This document shows positions 61,888 through 62,852 of a DNA stretch of 62,852 bases, one piece after another; the stretch's first letter is position 1; each line of letters opens with the position of its first letter. The notes beneath the pieces are model-generated. The model worked only from the letters and a program-made list of their open reading frames with translations. It had not been told where the DNA came from and searched no databases. Made by a program: the position numbers and the translations under genes. The stretch lies in NCBI GenBank assembly GCA_021772515.1, contig JAJFLU010000038.1, positions 1-62,852 of the forward strand, in the 5' to 3' direction. This stretch comes from Opitutales bacterium. GTDB lineage: Bacteria > Verrucomicrobiota > Verrucomicrobiia > Opitutales > UBA2987.

Positions 61888-62852
61888 TCACTCATCCCTT
61901 TTCCGAATAGGCACATCGTTGAATTGGGCTAAAGGTTTTTCTCCATTCAAAGCGAGGATCAGATTTGTTACGGCTTTGGTGGCTTGGCGAACTACGCTCT
62001 CGTAGGTACGGGAACCGATGTGCGGAGTGATCAGGCAATTGGGCGCGTCGAGCAGCGGATGATCCGCCGGGGGCGGCTCCTGTTCGAGAACATCCGCGCC
62101 GTAACCACCAACTTGCCCACTCTCAAGCGCTTCCCGAACTGCCTGCGTATCGACCATCTCGCCACGCGCGCAATTGATAATCAAAACACCCTTTTTCATT
62201 CGCGAAATGCTCTCGGCATTGACCATATTGCGCGTCTCTTGGGACAGATTAGTGTGCAGGGAAATGATGTCAGAATCGCTCAATAGTTCGGAAAGTGAAT
62301 TCGCTTTTTCGACACCGTGCTTTTCCGCGAAATCACTGTCCCAATAAATATCAAAAGCCTGCACCTTGAGACCAAAGGCTCTCGCCCGGATCGCCATTTC
62401 CTTGCCGATGCGCCCCAACCCCACAATGCCAATTTTCCTTCCGCAAATTTCATGCCCGATGAGCCGCTTCCATTGGCCTGATCGGGTGAAATTGACCTCT
62501 TCCACCAAGTTTTTAACCAACCCGAGCAACAGGGCAAAACAATGCTCCGCAACCGTGGTATGATTAACTCCAGGCGTAAAGAGAACTGGAATCCCTAACT
62601 CGGTGGCAGTTTCGACATCGATTTTATCCAGCCCAATGCCGTATTTGCTCAGCACACGCAAACGCGGAAGAGCTTTTTCCAGCACACGCCGGGTTATCCT
62701 GTCATCACCGCAAATAATGCCATCAACCTCACCCACCAGTTCCAGAATTTGCGCCTCATTCAAAGGACCCCGAGCCCTGATAACCTCATAACCGGCATCC
62801 CGGAGCAAACCATGATGCTCCCCCGGAGTATCCTGAAAGGATGTCGTTGTAA
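61888..62852 (-). CDS. D-2-hydroxyacid dehydrogenase (5' end cut by window edge)
   Basis: The open frame runs past the TTG at 62808 to the window edge: the residues TTTSFQDTPGEHHG precede LLRDAGYEVIRARG, as in phosphoglycerate-dehydrogenase-like enzymes, so the true start is outside. It has the NAD loop GIVGLGRIGKEMA, NCARGEMVD with the substrate Arg, the Glu in LEQEPPPADHP and the catalytic His in LITPHIGSRT. It may reduce glyoxylate, hydroxypyruvate or a 2-keto sugar acid. A 180-bp gap separates it from the kinase gene. Confidence 0.87.
   Translation of the reverse strand, partial: TTTSFQDTPGEHHGLLRDAGYEVIRARGPLNEAQILELVGEVDGIICGDDRITRRVLEKALPRLRVLSKYGIGLDKIDVETATELGIPVLFTPGVNHTTVAEHCFALLLGLVKNLVEEVNFTRSGQWKRLIGHEICGRKIGIVGLGRIGKEMAIRARAFGLKVQAFDIYWDSDFAEKHGVEKANSLSELLSDSDIISLHTNLSQETRNMVNAESISRMKKGVLIINCARGEMVDTQAVREALESGQVGGYGADVLEQEPPPADHPLLDAPNCLITPHIGSRTYESVVRQATKAVTNLILALNGEKPLAQFNDVPIRKRDE

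Overview
The window (62,852 bp, moderate GC) is a catabolic island with no rRNA, tRNA, CRISPR or phage genes seen. The protein style points to a marine member of the Verrucomicrobiota, probably Opitutales (Puniceicoccaceae/Coraliomargaritaceae-like). The clues are two TonB receptors with an acidic N-terminus followed by an 'LSVFEVNASKDVGYQA'-type leader, a solute-binding/permease fusion, kelch-symporter fusions, Tat-exported Gfo/Idh enzymes and a DUF6807 protein. This placement is inferred from sequence style, not from a marker gene.

Left part (1-7000, minus strand): a peptide/oligosaccharide-type ABC importer (binding protein fused to an OppB-like permease, then an OppC-like permease cut by the window edge) with a sulfatase gene between the two transporter genes, then an SDR and an aldose-epimerase-like protein.

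Middle part (7020-37575): two related catabolic modules. Module A (7020-19213) has a kelch-Na+ symporter fusion, a PhyH-type Fe(II)/2-oxoglutarate dioxygenase, an aldo/keto reductase, a galactonate-dehydratase-like enolase-superfamily enzyme, an N-acetylneuraminate-lyase/DHDPS-family aldolase, a TonB receptor, a divergent GntR-HTH/LacI-type regulator and a sulfatase. Module B (19337-37575) carries paralogues of the dioxygenase, TonB receptor, regulator, reductase, enolase and kelch-symporter. It adds a class III aminotransferase, an L-rhamnonate-dehydratase-like enzyme, another sulfatase, an SDR, an amidohydrolase and an exported Asp-box (sialidase-fold) protein. Both aldo/keto reductases carry Ala where the family has its catalytic His. 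The likely job is uptake of two related sulfated and possibly O-substituted sugars or sugar acids, desulfation in the cytoplasm, oxidative trimming, dehydration and aldol cleavage. The substrate cannot be read from the sequence.

Right part (38345-62852): a GH1 beta-glycosidase with a GPH-type symporter; exported Gfo/Idh oxidoreductases with a DUF6807 protein and an ApbE-like flavin transferase; a Na+ symporter with a small membrane partner; and a tandem pair of exported beta-propeller-like proteins, the second fused to an alpha/beta-hydrolase esterase. A long minus-strand hexuronate block follows: 2-hydroxyacid dehydrogenase (cut by the edge), KDG kinase, KDPG aldolase, SDR (fructuronate-reductase-like), UxaC, XRE-cupin regulator, GH88 unsaturated uronyl hydrolase, TIM-barrel isomerase, Gfo/Idh and SDR. 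It converts unsaturated or free uronic acids to pyruvate and glyceraldehyde-3-phosphate, but no mannonate dehydratase of the UxuA type is present.

Uronate, rhamnonate-type and sulfatase genes together suggest a sulfated, uronate- and deoxysugar-containing algal polysaccharide (ulvan-like), as a hypothesis. Mobile DNA is limited to a degenerate transposase tail (37627-37848), a MITE-like element (about 33108-33384) and a second copy of a related intergenic repeat (21669-21769). Several palindromes and direct repeats beside the TonB and regulator genes are candidate operators.
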